NCBI GenBank assembly: GCA_947440715.1
Contig: CANETI010000003.1
Location: forward strand, 1 to 24,647
Source: Planctomycetota bacterium
GTDB taxonomy: Bacteria; Planctomycetota; UBA11346
Reading direction: 5' to 3'
Length of the DNA: 24,647 bases
A program made the translations under genes and the position numbers. Below are positions 16,996-24,016 of this stretch, piece by piece. The notes under the pieces are model-generated. The model saw only the letters and a list, made by a program, of their open reading frames with translations. It was not told the DNA's origin and did not search any database. The stretch's first letter is position 1, and each line of letters opens with the position of its first letter.

Positions 16996-17886
16996 TCAGT
17001 CCGGAAGTCCGGACTGATGAACGGGAGGTCTCGTCCGCCAACGCAAATGCCACCAAGCCCATTGATGTGGCGAGCGGCGGACGATGGCTTCTTCGTACGC
17101 CGTGGCCCAAGTGGTAATCGCTAAAATATCGGCGGCTGAATTACGCGTGCGTGGAAAGCGAATGCGTGGACTGCAATGTAATACCCAGCGGCCTGCTTTT
17201 TCGTACAAAAATACACACACCACCGGACTGCGCGTCAGCTGTGCAATCGCCGCCGGTCCGGTTGGGGTGTACGCTAAATCACCAAACCACGGCACAAACA
17301 TGCCTGCCAAACGCTCAATGTCTTGATCGATAAGGACAGCCAACAATCGTCCTGAGCGCACTTCACGAGCAAAATCAGCGAACGGTGCATCTTGATATAA
17401 TAAATGAGCGCCACAATTTATGCGCGCCCCCTGAATCAACGCATCTGCCAATGGTGAACGCAATCGTTTTCCCACTACGGTGAGCGGACCAAATACCGAA
17501 CCAGCACGCGATAATAATTCCCAATTACCGATATGCCCTGTGAACCCCACCGTTCCTTCGCCTCGTTTTAATGAACGCATGAGCTCGCGTAAATTGTCCG
17601 GACTTTCAACGACTATCCCACGGTGCATCCGACGAATATCCCAATGCATGGTAGCCGCAGTCCATAACGCCATGCGACCAACATGGCGAAATGTTTTTCG
17701 CGCCATACACGCGACCCAGGCCGCATCCTTTTCTGGATATCCTTTTGCTAACATGTCGCGACAGCGCTTTGCATCACGCGTCGGTAATGAACCAAAGAAT
17801 TCACCACCCCAGCCACCAAAACGCCAGGCTAAACGCGGCGGAATACAGCGCAGACCGGATTGAATCAAAGAAACTAACGTGGGCAT
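16996..17886 (-). CDS. LpxL/HtrB-family lipid A (lysophospholipid) acyltransferase
   Basis: 296 aa. The motif HIGNWE (H118-E123) is the HX4(D/E) catalytic signature of LpxL/LpxM/HtrB acyltransferases, which add secondary acyl chains to lipid A or related glycolipids at the inner membrane. VLIDQD, then a W-F-G...TPTGPA segment (about 200-215), are also characteristic. The length is a little under the ~305 aa of E. coli LpxL, and the N-terminal membrane anchor is short. The last residues, SGLPD, and the stop come from a TCCGGA repeat (16997-17016), so the original end may have been altered. It lies 56 bases from hemE and 34 from the MazG-like gene, all on one strand. Its presence implies an outer membrane with LPS or a similar glycolipid. 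Confidence 0.88.
   Translation of the reverse strand: MPTLVSLIQSGLRCIPPRLAWRFGGWGGEFFGSLPTRDAKRCRDMLAKGYPEKDAAWVACMARKTFRHVGRMALWTAATMHWDIRRMHRGIVVESPDNLRELMRSLKRGEGTVGFTGHIGNWELLSRAGSVFGPLTVVGKRLRSPLADALIQGARINCGAHLLYQDAPFADFAREVRSGRLLAVLIDQDIERLAGMFVPWFGDLAYTPTGPAAIAQLTRSPVVCVFLYEKAGRWVLHCSPRIRFPRTRNSAADILAITTWATAYEEAIVRRSPHQWAWWHLRWRTRPPVHQSGLPD
16997..17016. repeat. TCCGGA palindrome B overlapping the acyltransferase stop
   Basis: CAGTCCGGA and TCCGGACTG form a perfect 9-bp inverted repeat separated by AG. The acyltransferase stop codon (16996-16998) and its last five or six codons lie in it. It is the same TCCGGA-AG-TCCGGA unit as in the other arrays. Confidence 0.9.
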
Positions 17887-17920
17887 GAGCGTCTAATGAT
17901 TAAATGTAGGAACAAATAAT

Positions 17921-18229
17921 TCACGGCTTCGACACACACGCACACGGCGTCTGTCCGCAACGTAAACAAAATCCCGGATATTTTTTGGCGGTGGCACTCG
18001 CCAAGTCAACATTGGCTAAATGAGCCAGGGACGTGAGCCAGGCCAAACAATCGGCGAATTCACCATTGAGGTCGTGCTTACCCGGTTCACGTAGTGCTTC
18101 GGCTAATTCTCCGACCTCTTCCATCAAATACATGAATGTCCCTGCTGTTCCACGAACAGCATCTTTGCTGCCATAGGTCGCGGCAATGTGGCGTTGAAAT
18201 GCGGCAAGATCAAATGGCGGGGGTGTCAT
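17921..18229 (-). CDS. MazG-like nucleotide pyrophosphohydrolase with C-terminal Cys cluster
   Basis: 102 aa from the ATG at 18229, which overlaps the HIT gene's stop as ATGA; an in-frame ATG at 18259 would need a 34-nt overlap and is less likely. The MazG fold shows E37, E38 and E41 (MEEVGELAEAL) and E57/D60 (GEFADCLAW), the Mg-binding EExxE...ExxD pattern of all-alpha NTP pyrophosphatases that hydrolyse (d)NTPs to monophosphates. After the fold, C88-x2-C91-x4-C96-x-C98 forms a small Cys cluster that may bind zinc and is not part of the minimal MazG domain. Coupling to a HIT nucleotide-binding hydrolase suggests a shared role in cleaning nucleotide pools. Cytoplasmic. Confidence 0.85.
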   Translation of the reverse strand: MTPPPFDLAAFQRHIAATYGSKDAVRGTAGTFMYLMEEVGELAEALREPGKHDLNGEFADCLAWLTSLAHLANVDLASATAKKYPGFCLRCGQTPCACVSKP

Positions 18230-18636
18230 TTCCATGCTCTCGCTAATTGATCTGCCCATTTAGCTAATTCGCCCGCCGCATACGCGGTGCCATGTGGATG
18301 GATCAACTTACCATCGCCAGCCGTACGCGGAATAAGATGAATATGCGCATGCGGCACCGCTTGATTGGCTTCCGGTCCGTCATTAACCACCACATTCACA
18401 GCCGGTGCACCGGTCGCCAATTTCACCGCAGTAATTAATCGCGCCAAACGATCACCCATAGCGGCCAAGGTCGGTGGCGCTAATTGGCTCAGGTACTGCG
18501 CTTCTTGTCGCGGAATCAGTAACACATGTCCGGGATTGGCTGGAGCGATGTCGAGCAAGGCGACCCACAGGTCATCTTTGAAGACAAAACTCCCAGGAAT
18601 CTCGCCATTGATAATGCGGGTAAAGATGCTGGCCAT
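18226..18636 (-). CDS. HIT-family (histidine triad) nucleotide-binding protein
   Basis: 136 aa. VPHAHIHLIPR (H96, H98, H100) is the HIT active-site triad, preceded by VVNDGPEANQ; the N-terminal strand FKDDLWVALLDIAPANPGHVLLIP is the other family hallmark. HIT proteins of this Hint/Fhit-like type hydrolyse adenosine phosphoramidates or dinucleoside polyphosphates. The N-terminal Cys pair that binds zinc in many homologues (CIFC) is absent: the protein begins MASIFTRI. AAAGG stands about nine bases before the ATG. First gene of the - strand cluster; its promoter should lie in the repeat-rich region beginning at 18637. Cytoplasmic. Confidence 0.93.
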   Translation of the reverse strand: MASIFTRIINGEIPGSFVFKDDLWVALLDIAPANPGHVLLIPRQEAQYLSQLAPPTLAAMGDRLARLITAVKLATGAPAVNVVVNDGPEANQAVPHAHIHLIPRTAGDGKLIHPHGTAYAAGELAKWADQLARAWK

Positions 18637-18688
18637 GATGACTACCTTTGGCCGTGTCCTCAGCGAGGCAACTGGGAAATCCTACGCG

Positions 18689-18881
18689 TCCGGAAGTCCG
18701 GAAGTCCGGAAGTCCTGCGTGAAGGAATAATTTTTCTTCAAGGGACAACTTCTAGTGCGACTGCAAAAATGCTGGGGCCAGTAAATAATGGCTTCAGCAT
18801 TTTTTGCAGCTGCACATTAGGATACCCGTAAATAAATGATTCTCCAATCACGCTGGACTTCCGGACTTCCGGACCTCCGGA
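18689..18881. repeat. 193-bp inverted-arm element built from TCCGGA octamers (arrays C and D)
   Basis: The left arm (18689-18721) has three TCCGGAAG units followed by TCC and TGCGTG. The right arm (18849-18881) is its reverse complement over 33 bases with two mismatches by my alignment, including the adjacent GCGTG/CACGC. Array C begins at 18688, and D extends one partial unit further to 18886. The 127-bp interior contains a terminator-like hairpin. The element fills most of the divergent gap between the HIT and dehydrogenase genes. I see no ORF and no clear target-site duplication, so a MITE- or BIME-like identity is inference. Confidence 0.75.
18771..18805 (+). terminator. Intrinsic-terminator-like hairpin inside the repeat element
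   Basis: GCTGGGGCC (18771-18779) pairs with GGCTTCAGC (18790-18798) around a 10-nt loop, followed by A and T6 (18800-18805). Read on the + strand the two central pairs are G-U wobbles; on the - strand they are A-C mismatches, so the + orientation is stronger. An A5 tract before the stem extends the pairing with the T-run to about 17 bp and gives it a bidirectional look. No + strand gene ends here, so it may terminate a small RNA or attenuate the dehydrogenase gene 139 bases on. Confidence 0.65.
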
Positions 18882-18943
18882 CTTCCCAAGGACGCCCAAA
18901 TATACAGGTTTTAATTTAGTAAATTGCCGCCACCATCCCCGCC

Positions 18944-19783
18944 ATGAACATCACCGTCATCGGCCTCGGCATCATCGGTTCCATTTGGGCCCAGCACTTA
19001 GCCAAAGATGGCCATCAGGTGCGGACCTGGAATCGCAGCGCAAAACCGAACGCGCCTGGATTTACTCCTCAATTACTGGATTCCATCAACGGAGCGGAAT
19101 TGATCATGGTCGTGGTCGCTGACCCGCCAGCCGTGCAGCACATATTAGATGCCATCGCCCCAGCGCTTAAAAAAGGCGTGATCGTGGCGCAACACAGCAC
19201 CGTTGGTGTCAGCGACACCGAACGCTTTGCGGCGCAGGTGCAAGATACGGGCGCTTATTATTTAGACATGCCTTTTACCGGCAGCAAACCAGCGGCGGAA
19301 CAACGGCAAAATGTTTTTTTCGTTGGCGATAATCAACAGATATTACCACAGGTTGAAGGCGTCTATAAATCCCTGGCAAAAAAATTACTGCCCATCGGCG
19401 GTATCGGCAAAGCCAGCGCCATTAAACTCGCCTTCAATTTACTCATCGCCAATTTAAATCAGGCCCAATCCGAATCCTTCGAACTAGCTCGTCGTTCCGG
19501 CATTGATCCCGCCATTTTCTTTGACGCGCTCAATTACAATGTCGCGAAGTCCGGATTAGCTGATTTAAAACAAACAAAATATATAAGCGGCGATTACAGC
19601 CCACAATTTTCCATCAAACACATGCACAAAGATTTACGTTTAGCTTTGGCTCACGCAAAAACTCTCGATCTCACCTTAGCCGAAACCGCAACCGTTCAGG
19701 GCTTATATGCCGAAGCGGAAAAACGCGGGCTGGGTGATCAAGATTTCTCGGCGTTGTTGGAAATTGTGCGGCATCCGCACTAA
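18944..19783 (+). CDS. NAD(P)-dependent beta-hydroxyacid dehydrogenase (3-hydroxyisobutyrate dehydrogenase family)
   Basis: 279 aa, cytoplasmic. The N-terminal Rossmann fold has GLGIIG (7-12) and a WNRS segment (29-32) after the second strand; Asn-Arg here usually marks NADP preference. STVGVSDT (85-92) and FTGSKPAAEQ (111-120) are the substrate-region motifs. The catalytic Lys is K161 with N165 (GKASAIKLAFN), and the C-terminal helical domain ends in a family-like HMHKDLRLAL segment. The length is slightly short of the usual ~290-300. Substrates in the family range over 3-hydroxyisobutyrate, tartronate semialdehyde, glyoxylate and succinic semialdehyde; the sequence does not decide. Stands alone, with no clear ribosome-binding site, behind a repeat element and ahead of a strong hairpin/terminator region. 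Confidence 0.88.
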   Translation: MNITVIGLGIIGSIWAQHLAKDGHQVRTWNRSAKPNAPGFTPQLLDSINGAELIMVVVADPPAVQHILDAIAPALKKGVIVAQHSTVGVSDTERFAAQVQDTGAYYLDMPFTGSKPAAEQRQNVFFVGDNQQILPQVEGVYKSLAKKLLPIGGIGKASAIKLAFNLLIANLNQAQSESFELARRSGIDPAIFFDALNYNVAKSGLADLKQTKYISGDYSPQFSIKHMHKDLRLALAHAKTLDLTLAETATVQGLYAEAEKRGLGDQDFSALLEIVRHPH

Positions 19784-19796
19784 TTTAAATGGCGTT

Positions 19797-19857
19797 GTGA
19801 CACTATGGCGAAATCTTCCTGCTCTCCGAAGATTTCGATTTCGCGCCATAGTGTCAC
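19797..19857. repeat. Long nested inverted repeat downstream of the dehydrogenase gene
   Basis: A perfect 14-bp arm pair, GTGACACTATGGCG (19797-19810) and CGCCATAGTGTCAC (19844-19857), encloses a second perfect 8-bp pair, AAATCTTC (19811-19818) and GAAGATTT (19828-19835). The loop is 9 nt, and an 8-nt bulge, CGATTTCG, sits on the right side only. It begins 13 bases after the stop codon and has no T-run of its own. A small GGGGC/GCCCC hairpin (19865-19878) follows directly. Confidence 0.85.
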
Positions 19858-19892
19858 GGGGTGTGGGGCGGCAGCCCCGCAGCAACAGCGAA

Positions 19893-19961
19893 CAGCCCAG
19901 CCGAGTCGATAATGAACCTTTGGTTCCGGCTCGGCTGGGCTGTGATCGCGCGCTTTTTTTT
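19893..19961 (+). terminator. Long-stem terminator for the dehydrogenase transcript
   Basis: CAGCCCAGCCGAGTC (19893-19907) pairs with GGCTCGGCTGGGCTG (19928-19942) with one mismatch; a GAACC-TTT-GGTTC hairpin sits in the loop. An eight-base T-run (19954-19961) follows 11 bases after the stem. This is a strong stem with a slightly distant T-run, so termination on the + strand is probable but its efficiency is uncertain. Confidence 0.75.
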
Positions 19962-19988
19962 CGTCTTTCTCATCAATTTATTATCACA

Positions 19989-20049
19989 TAGTTACAAATA
20001 ATTACACCTAGTTACAAATAGTTACACGTGTTCATCACCAGCATATTAA
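19989..20049 (+). promoter_or_regulatory. Four 10-bp direct repeats and a candidate -10 box upstream of phoX (possible Pho box)
   Basis: TAGTTACAAA, TAATTACACC, TAGTTACAAA and TAGTTACACG follow each other exactly (19989-20028), placing TTACA on one DNA face every ten bases. PhoB/PhoP sites in other bacteria are direct repeats with about 11-bp spacing, and the Bacillus form is TTAACA-like. TATTAA (20044-20049) starts 15 bases after the last repeat and could be a -10 hexamer. If so, the phoX leader would be about 225 nt. The assignment rests on the repeat pattern plus the phosphatase downstream. In 20050-20280 I see no other signal except the phoX ribosome-binding site. Confidence 0.4.
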
Positions 20050-20280
20050 TGTATTTAGGTGGTCGTGGTTCAAAGAGATACAGAGAAATGTATGTCATGG
20101 AATTATGCCCAACGTTTTGTGTCTATTGAATGCTTCATGCAATCTCCTTGGAAATGAAACCAAATATTGGTGGCTTATTGATCATTCGTACCTGATGAGC
20201 GAAGCAGAATCTTCATGATGAGGATGTATAAAACAAACATCCCTGATTTTTCTTCCTCTTTTTATCCTTCCGGAGTATCC

Positions 20281-22527
20281 ATGTCTCAGTCTCATGATGA
20301 ATCTGAAAATCTCGGCAGCAACCCGAGCAATAACCCGTCGATGGAGCATATGATCGATAGTATGCTCTCACGTCGATCGATGCTTAAGCGCGGATTCGGC
20401 ATTGCGAGTCTCGGTTTTATTGCTGGGTCATTCCTGGGATGTAACGACAACGATGATGCCGCTGCTCCCGCAACCCCAGCGGCTGAGCGCATGTTGGGTT
20501 TCAAACGCGTGGAAACGTCATCGGCTGACACAGTGGTCGTGCCGGAAGGATACGTTGCGGAACCGTTCCTGCCGTGGGGTGAACCAATCAATGCTTTCGC
20601 TCCCGCGTGGGCGATAGACGCCTCGCAGGGCTGGGTCGAACAGGAACAACAAGTTGGCGATAACCACGACGGCATGACGTTCTTCGGTTTCAACGCGGCC
20701 ACCAACGGTATTGGTACGCGCAGCGATGAAGGCCTGTTAGTGATGAACCACGAGTACATCAACCCCGAATATTTCTACAAACCGGGCACCGATGCCGCCG
20801 ACTGGCTCATCCCCTTCGATTACGCCAAGGTCAAAAAAGCACTCGCCGCTCACGGCGTGGGTGTCTACCACGTCAAGCGCGGCAGCGATGGCAAGTTCAG
20901 CCATGTAAAATCCTCGCCGTACAACCGCCGCATCACCGGCTACACACCGATGGTCCTTTCCGGTCCCGCCGCCGGAAATGCTTTATTACAGACCGCCGCC
21001 GATCCCACCGGCACCTCAGTGTTCGGGACGCTCAACAACTGCGCCAACGGCCTCACGCCGTGGGGCACGTACTTGACCTGCGAAGAAAATTTCAACGGAT
21101 ATTTCGGCTACAACGGTGCGCGTACGCAATCGTCGATGGAAAACCGCTACGGACTGAGTGCGACCGGCTTCGGCTATCGCTGGCACACCGCCGATTCGCG
21201 CTTTGATGTCAATGCGACCCCTAACGAAATTAACCGTCACGGCTGGATTGTCGAAATTGATCCATTCAACCCCGAGAGCACGCCCATCAAGCGCACCGCA
21301 CTGGGCCGCTTCAAACATGAAAATGCTGAGTTGGTAATCGCTTCCAACGGCAAAGTAGTGGTCTATTCCGGCGATGACGAGCGCAATGAATACCTCTACA
21401 AGTTCGTCTCAACTGGCACTTTCGATGCGGCTAACCCGTACTCTACTGCGAACCGCACCCTGCTCGCCAGTGGTACGCTTTACGTCGCGAAGTTTGAAGC
21501 TGGAGCCACCACTGGCGACAATGCCGGTGTCGGCACTTGGATTCCTCTGGTCCACGACACCCTCGGACTGACCGCCGCGAATGGCTTTGCCAATCAGGCC
21601 GAAGTTTTGATCAAGGCCCGCCAAGCGGCCGACCGCGTCGGTGCGACCATGATGGATCGTCCAGAATGGATCACCGCCAATCCTAAGAAGACGGGCGAGG
21701 TCTTTTTGGCCCTGACCAACAACAACCGTCGCGGCACGGCCACGGCCAGTTCCAACAACCCCGATGGCACCACCACCGCCGGCTCGGCCCGTCCACCGCT
21801 CGACGAGGCTAATCCACGTGCCACCAACAACTGGGGCCACATCGTCAAATGGATGGAAGCTGGTGGTGTCGCCACTGCCACGACCTTCACCTGGGACATC
21901 TTCCTGATCGCCGGCAATCCACAGGCGTTCCCCGCGCCCGGCCACGTAAACGCAGGGTCCAGCAACATCACCACCGCCAATATGTTCAATAGCCCGGACG
22001 GCATCGGCTTCGACTCTTTCGGTCGCTTATGGATTCAGACCGACGGCAACTACACCAACCTCGGCGACTATGCTGGCCAAGGTAATAACCAGATGCTCGC
22101 CTGCGATCCGACCACCAAAGAAGTTCGTCGATTCCTGGTCGGCCCTTCAGGTTGTGAAATCACCGGCCTCACCTTCACGCCAGATCGCAAGACCATGTTC
22201 ATCAACGTTCAGCATCCGGGCGAAGTCGGCAGCCACCCGAACAAACCGGCGGGCTACCCTGCCAACAATTCGCTACTGAGCGCGGACCAGAACGCAGCTA
22301 TCCAGAACAACTGGTTGGCCAACAACGCAGTTTCGTTCAGCATTTGGCCTGGCGCGACGGCGATTTCGGCGGGCCGTCCACGCTCAGCGACGGTGGTCGT
22401 GCGTCGTACCGACGGCGGCGTGATCGGTGATGGCAATGCTCCAGTAGTAGCGGCTGCGGCATCGGCGCGGCATCTAGCTCCAGACCATTTCACCACCGGA
22501 GCGCAGGCCCCTGCTGGTGCAGGCTAA
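20281..22527 (+). CDS. phoX: Tat-exported PhoX-family alkaline phosphatase (DUF839)
   Basis: 748 aa from the ATG at 20281, chosen because GGAG stands five bases upstream; a 22-residue extension to 20215 lacks a well-spaced site. PhoX is a Ca/Fe-dependent phosphomonoesterase that releases phosphate outside the cytoplasm. The twin-arginine motif is SRRSMLK (30-36), followed by a hydrophobic stretch and FLGC with Cys54, possibly a non-canonical lipobox. Typical PhoX segments follow: VMNHEYINPEYF, NNCANGLTPWGTYLTCEENFNGYF-type text (Trp-Gly-Thr and Cys-Glu-Glu), HGWIVEIDPF, RTALGRFKHENAE, YSGDDERNEYLYKF and SPDGIGFDSFGRLWIQTDG. Coding uses GC-ending codons (CTC, GGC, ACC) and few TTA, unlike neighbours, which fits high expression or transfer. 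Two PDZ-protein genes follow, the first after two bases. Confidence 0.93.
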   Translation: MSQSHDESENLGSNPSNNPSMEHMIDSMLSRRSMLKRGFGIASLGFIAGSFLGCNDNDDAAAPATPAAERMLGFKRVETSSADTVVVPEGYVAEPFLPWGEPINAFAPAWAIDASQGWVEQEQQVGDNHDGMTFFGFNAATNGIGTRSDEGLLVMNHEYINPEYFYKPGTDAADWLIPFDYAKVKKALAAHGVGVYHVKRGSDGKFSHVKSSPYNRRITGYTPMVLSGPAAGNALLQTAADPTGTSVFGTLNNCANGLTPWGTYLTCEENFNGYFGYNGARTQSSMENRYGLSATGFGYRWHTADSRFDVNATPNEINRHGWIVEIDPFNPESTPIKRTALGRFKHENAELVIASNGKVVVYSGDDERNEYLYKFVSTGTFDAANPYSTANRTLLASGTLYVAKFEAGATTGDNAGVGTWIPLVHDTLGLTAANGFANQAEVLIKARQAADRVGATMMDRPEWITANPKKTGEVFLALTNNNRRGTATASSNNPDGTTTAGSARPPLDEANPRATNNWGHIVKWMEAGGVATATTFTWDIFLIAGNPQAFPAPGHVNAGSSNITTANMFNSPDGIGFDSFGRLWIQTDGNYTNLGDYAGQGNNQMLACDPTTKEVRRFLVGPSGCEITGLTFTPDRKTMFINVQHPGEVGSHPNKPAGYPANNSLLSADQNAAIQNNWLANNAVSFSIWPGATAISAGRPRSATVVVRRTDGGVIGDGNAPVVAAAASARHLAPDHFTTGAQAPAGAG

Positions 22528-22529
22528 GC

Positions 22530-23222
22530 ATGCGCTTTTTCCTGCTGCTCCTGCTACCGTGGTTGGCGACAACGATAATCGGGGCTGAGCTTGATTACGC
22601 GTCTTTGTCTCAGCGTCCCATGCTCGGCGTGCATATGAGCCCGCCGAGCCCAGAGACGCAGGTCGCCAATGGGACTCTACCAACGGTCGGAGTTGAAGTC
22701 CTGTCTATTTATTCTGGTACCACGGCTGAAGCAGTGGGAGTAGAAATTGGTGATGTAATTATCGGAATTAATGGTGGTGAGATCGGTTTAATGAGCGACG
22801 TTCGTAATGAAGTCGCTTTAGCAGGGATTGGGGCACAAGTTGAGGTCGACGTGCTGCGTTCAGGAAAGGCTTTAACCTTGACTGGGACGTTAGCAAAATG
22901 GCCGGAACATGTGCCTCACGATCCATTGGATGATGTTGCCGAACAACAGTTCCGCGCCTGGCAAGCCGAACGGTTTGAGCGAATTACTACGACGGTGGAC
23001 GATTATGAACGTCGCATTGGCGCGCTTGAACAACGATCAACGCAGAACGCATTACGCGAGCAAGCTCCGCAGGACCAAAATAAACCTCCACCATTCGCGG
23101 TGCGCATACGTGCTCGATTTCATCATGATAGCAACGACCGTCATCGTACGGTAAAAGACCGCGCGGTATCCTGGGAAGCTCGTGTTTTATTTGGTGTCCC
23201 ACAAGCACCAATCATCTACTAA
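22530..23222 (+). CDS. Exported PDZ-domain/coiled-coil protein 1
   Basis: 230 aa. A signal peptide (MRFFLLLLLPWLATTIIGA) is followed by one PDZ domain at about 30-120: the PMLGVHM strand, VLSIYSGTTAEAVGVEIGDVIIGINGGEI, and a final VDVLRSGKALTLTGTL strand. Residues 135-165 form a charged helix with coiled-coil character, and the end (170-230) is rich in Pro, Arg and His, then beta-like. No protease domain is attached, so this is not a DegP/HtrA enzyme; it may be an adaptor or scaffold in the periplasm or at the outer membrane. Its ATG lies two bases after the phoX stop, so the two should be co-translated. Same length and order as the next gene, suggesting a duplication followed by divergence. 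Confidence 0.85.
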   Translation: MRFFLLLLLPWLATTIIGAELDYASLSQRPMLGVHMSPPSPETQVANGTLPTVGVEVLSIYSGTTAEAVGVEIGDVIIGINGGEIGLMSDVRNEVALAGIGAQVEVDVLRSGKALTLTGTLAKWPEHVPHDPLDDVAEQQFRAWQAERFERITTTVDDYERRIGALEQRSTQNALREQAPQDQNKPPPFAVRIRARFHHDSNDRHRTVKDRAVSWEARVLFGVPQAPIIY

Positions 23223-23290
23223 TTAAATAGACTCCGTTAGCAGACGACTATATCGATGTCGCGAAGTTATCGGAAATTTCTTGGACTATT

Positions 23291-23983
23291 ATGCACCACA
23301 TCTTTTTAGCTGGCTTTTTACTCGTCTCACTCTCTCTGCACATCAATGCAGAAGATTCCGCCAGTGATGCGCAACCCGTGAGCGATTCTCAGCCTGCGAG
23401 TGCTTGGGCGCCTAAACCGTATCTCGGTATTGCCTTGGATAGCGGAGCAACCTCCTTTGAAGGACAGGGATTAGTCGTGTTGCGCGTTGAGCCCGGAAGT
23501 CCAGCAGCGGTCATGGGAATCGCAGCCGGTGACTGTTTATTAGAATTAGATCAAAAACCGCTAACAAATGAACAAGTGTTTTCAGACTTGATGCGGGGAA
23601 AAACTATTGGTGATGAAATCACGATAGCGGCAAAACGCCTGATGGGAGAGAAACAGTATAAGGCTTTCACCTGCACAGGAATTCTCCAGGGATTACCCCG
23701 CACGCGTTCTGCCAGTTTAGGGCTGCAACTCGAACAAGCCCAAAAACGTTTAGCCGCTCTGGAGGCAAAGAACACGGAACCCAATTTGGCTGAACTGTTA
23801 CAGCGCTTACACGACATTGAAAAAGAAATTCCCAAAGCCGCCGCTGCATTTAAACGTACCTACCCTGATGGCGAGTTTCGCATGGTGGTCTCCTTTGAAT
23901 TAACCTCGCATAAAACCGCAGCAGAACCTTTAACGATTGATCTTGGTACCCCAGCATCAGAGCCGAGCGCATCCGCGAAGTAG
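23291..23983 (+). CDS. Exported PDZ-domain/coiled-coil protein 2
   Basis: 230 aa. A signal peptide (first ~20 residues) is followed by an acidic Ser/Gln/Pro linker with a near-duplicate DAQPVSDSQPAS, then a PDZ domain at about 43-128: PYLGIAL, VVLRVEPGSPAAVMGIAAGDCLLELDQKPL in HtrA-like order, and a closing strand near residue 120. Residues 142-182 are a predicted coiled coil (LGLQLEQAQKRLAALEAKN), and the C-terminal part is beta-like with a low-complexity Ser/Ala end. No catalytic domain is visible. It follows PDZ protein 1 by 68 bases and shares its length and domain order, though sequence similarity outside the PDZ core is weak by eye. Probably periplasmic, binding C-terminal tails of exported proteins; the partner is unknown. 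Confidence 0.85.
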   Translation: MHHIFLAGFLLVSLSLHINAEDSASDAQPVSDSQPASAWAPKPYLGIALDSGATSFEGQGLVVLRVEPGSPAAVMGIAAGDCLLELDQKPLTNEQVFSDLMRGKTIGDEITIAAKRLMGEKQYKAFTCTGILQGLPRTRSASLGLQLEQAQKRLAALEAKNTEPNLAELLQRLHDIEKEIPKAAAAFKRTYPDGEFRMVVSFELTSHKTAAEPLTIDLGTPASEPSASAK

Positions 23984-24016
23984 GCACACTGACATTTACA
24001 TTAATAATTGTTTATT

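Noticed and set aside
18688..18886. CRISPR array made of the TCCGGA repeats
   Set aside because: The unit is only 8 bp, directly adjacent with no spacers of constant length, and the two arrays are inverted relative to each other; no cas gene is nearby.
20049..20129. 26-codon ORF in the phoX leader
   Set aside because: It has no ribosome-binding site and unremarkable composition; the start overlaps the candidate -10 box.
20215..20280. Upstream start for PhoX at 20215
   Set aside because: The ATG at 20281 has GGAG at proper spacing, and the added 22 residues look unrelated to a Tat signal start.
20428..20442. PhoX as a definite lipoprotein
   Set aside because: FLGC lacks the usual Leu at -3 and small residue at -2, so the lipid anchor is mentioned only as a possibility.
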